Assembly: GCA_947628785.1 (NCBI GenBank)
Contig: CANRBE010000008.1
Location: 1 to 32,163 of the forward strand
Length of the DNA: 32,163 bases
Source of the DNA: an uncultured Bacilli bacterium
GTDB taxonomy: Bacteria; Bacillota_I; Bacilli_A; RF39; UBA660
Reading direction: 5' to 3'
Shown here: piece after piece, positions 32,129 to 32,163 of the stretch
Layout: every line of letters begins with the position of its first letter
Position numbering within the stretch: the stretch's first letter is position 1
Translations under genes and position numbers: made by a program
The notes under the pieces: model-generated
What the model was told of the DNA's origin: nothing
The model's database searches: none
What the model saw: the letters and a program-made list of their open reading frames with translations, nothing else

Positions 32129-32163
32129 ATGGCCGTAGTGTCAATGAGTTATTTATTAGAAAC
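32129..32163 (+). CDS. rpsB: Ribosomal protein uS2, N-terminal fragment at window edge
   Basis: Eleven complete codons read MAVVSMSYLLE, very close to the standard uS2 start (MAVISMKQLLEAG). An AAGGAGG lies at the proper distance. The gene runs off the window; tsf would be expected next. A promoter and a hairpin leader precede it. Confidence 0.8.
   Translation, partial: MAVVSMSYLLE

Overview
The window is very A+T-rich DNA from a low-GC Firmicute. Gene content (murG, murB, divIB, ftsA, ftsZ, mraY, secDF, relA, dtd, hisS, aspS, rpsU, yqeY, rpsB) together with sporulation genes (spoIIGA-sigE, a SpoVB-type flippase, a DacF-type carboxypeptidase) points to a Bacilli-like, possibly spore-forming lineage. 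The BspA-like leucine-rich repeat protein, the serpin and the very large Cys-rich secreted protein suggest an uncultured, host-associated (gut-type) bacterium; this last step is inference. Translation starts follow a consistent local rule: a GGAG(G/T)TGAT-like Shine-Dalgarno ending 3-4 nt before the start codon. I used it to correct several starts (mraY, ftsA, spoVB, the AAA+ gene and the first gene).

Layout. 1-1082: a minus-strand YabG-like stub with its own terminator, then a two-gene operon of unknown function. 1151-2296: D-Ala-D-Ala carboxypeptidase. 2398-6333: a 1030-residue Cys-rich secreted protein whose last 119 codons plus terminator are duplicated as an inverted copy 3.2 kb upstream. 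6465-12659: division and cell-wall cluster murG-murB-divIB, ftsA-ftsZ, mraY, in three transcription units separated by terminators. 12690-13851: accessory gap with a promoter-to-terminator small RNA candidate, a decayed DinJ/YafQ-type toxin-antitoxin pair and a 52-codon gene preceded by Spo0A-box-like repeats. 13835-17684: spoVB (minus), then comN-secDF. 17728-21381: relA-dtd-AI-2E transporter operon. 21441-22715: membrane-anchored serpin. 22792-27409: T-box riboswitch followed by an AAA+ ATPase, hisS and aspS. 27465-27953: broken single-TM pilin-like gene. 28003-30467: rpsU, a leucine-rich repeat protein and yqeY. 30522-31984: spoIIGA-sigE. 31993-32163: promoter, leader hairpin and first codons of rpsB.

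Most noteworthy: (1) the 382-bp inverted repeat around the Cys-rich protein, arranged so that inversion would rebuild a complete ORF, with 6 of 7 differences silent; (2) a stand-alone structured RNA with mutually exclusive hairpins; (3) a hisS/aspS T-box whose specifier loop holds overlapping Asp (GAC) and His (CAT) codons and which also governs an AAA+ ATPase; (4) a long RelA lacking the hydrolase ED residues; (5) a serpin with an inhibitory-type hinge and a membrane anchor. No tRNA, rRNA, insertion sequence or CRISPR array was seen.
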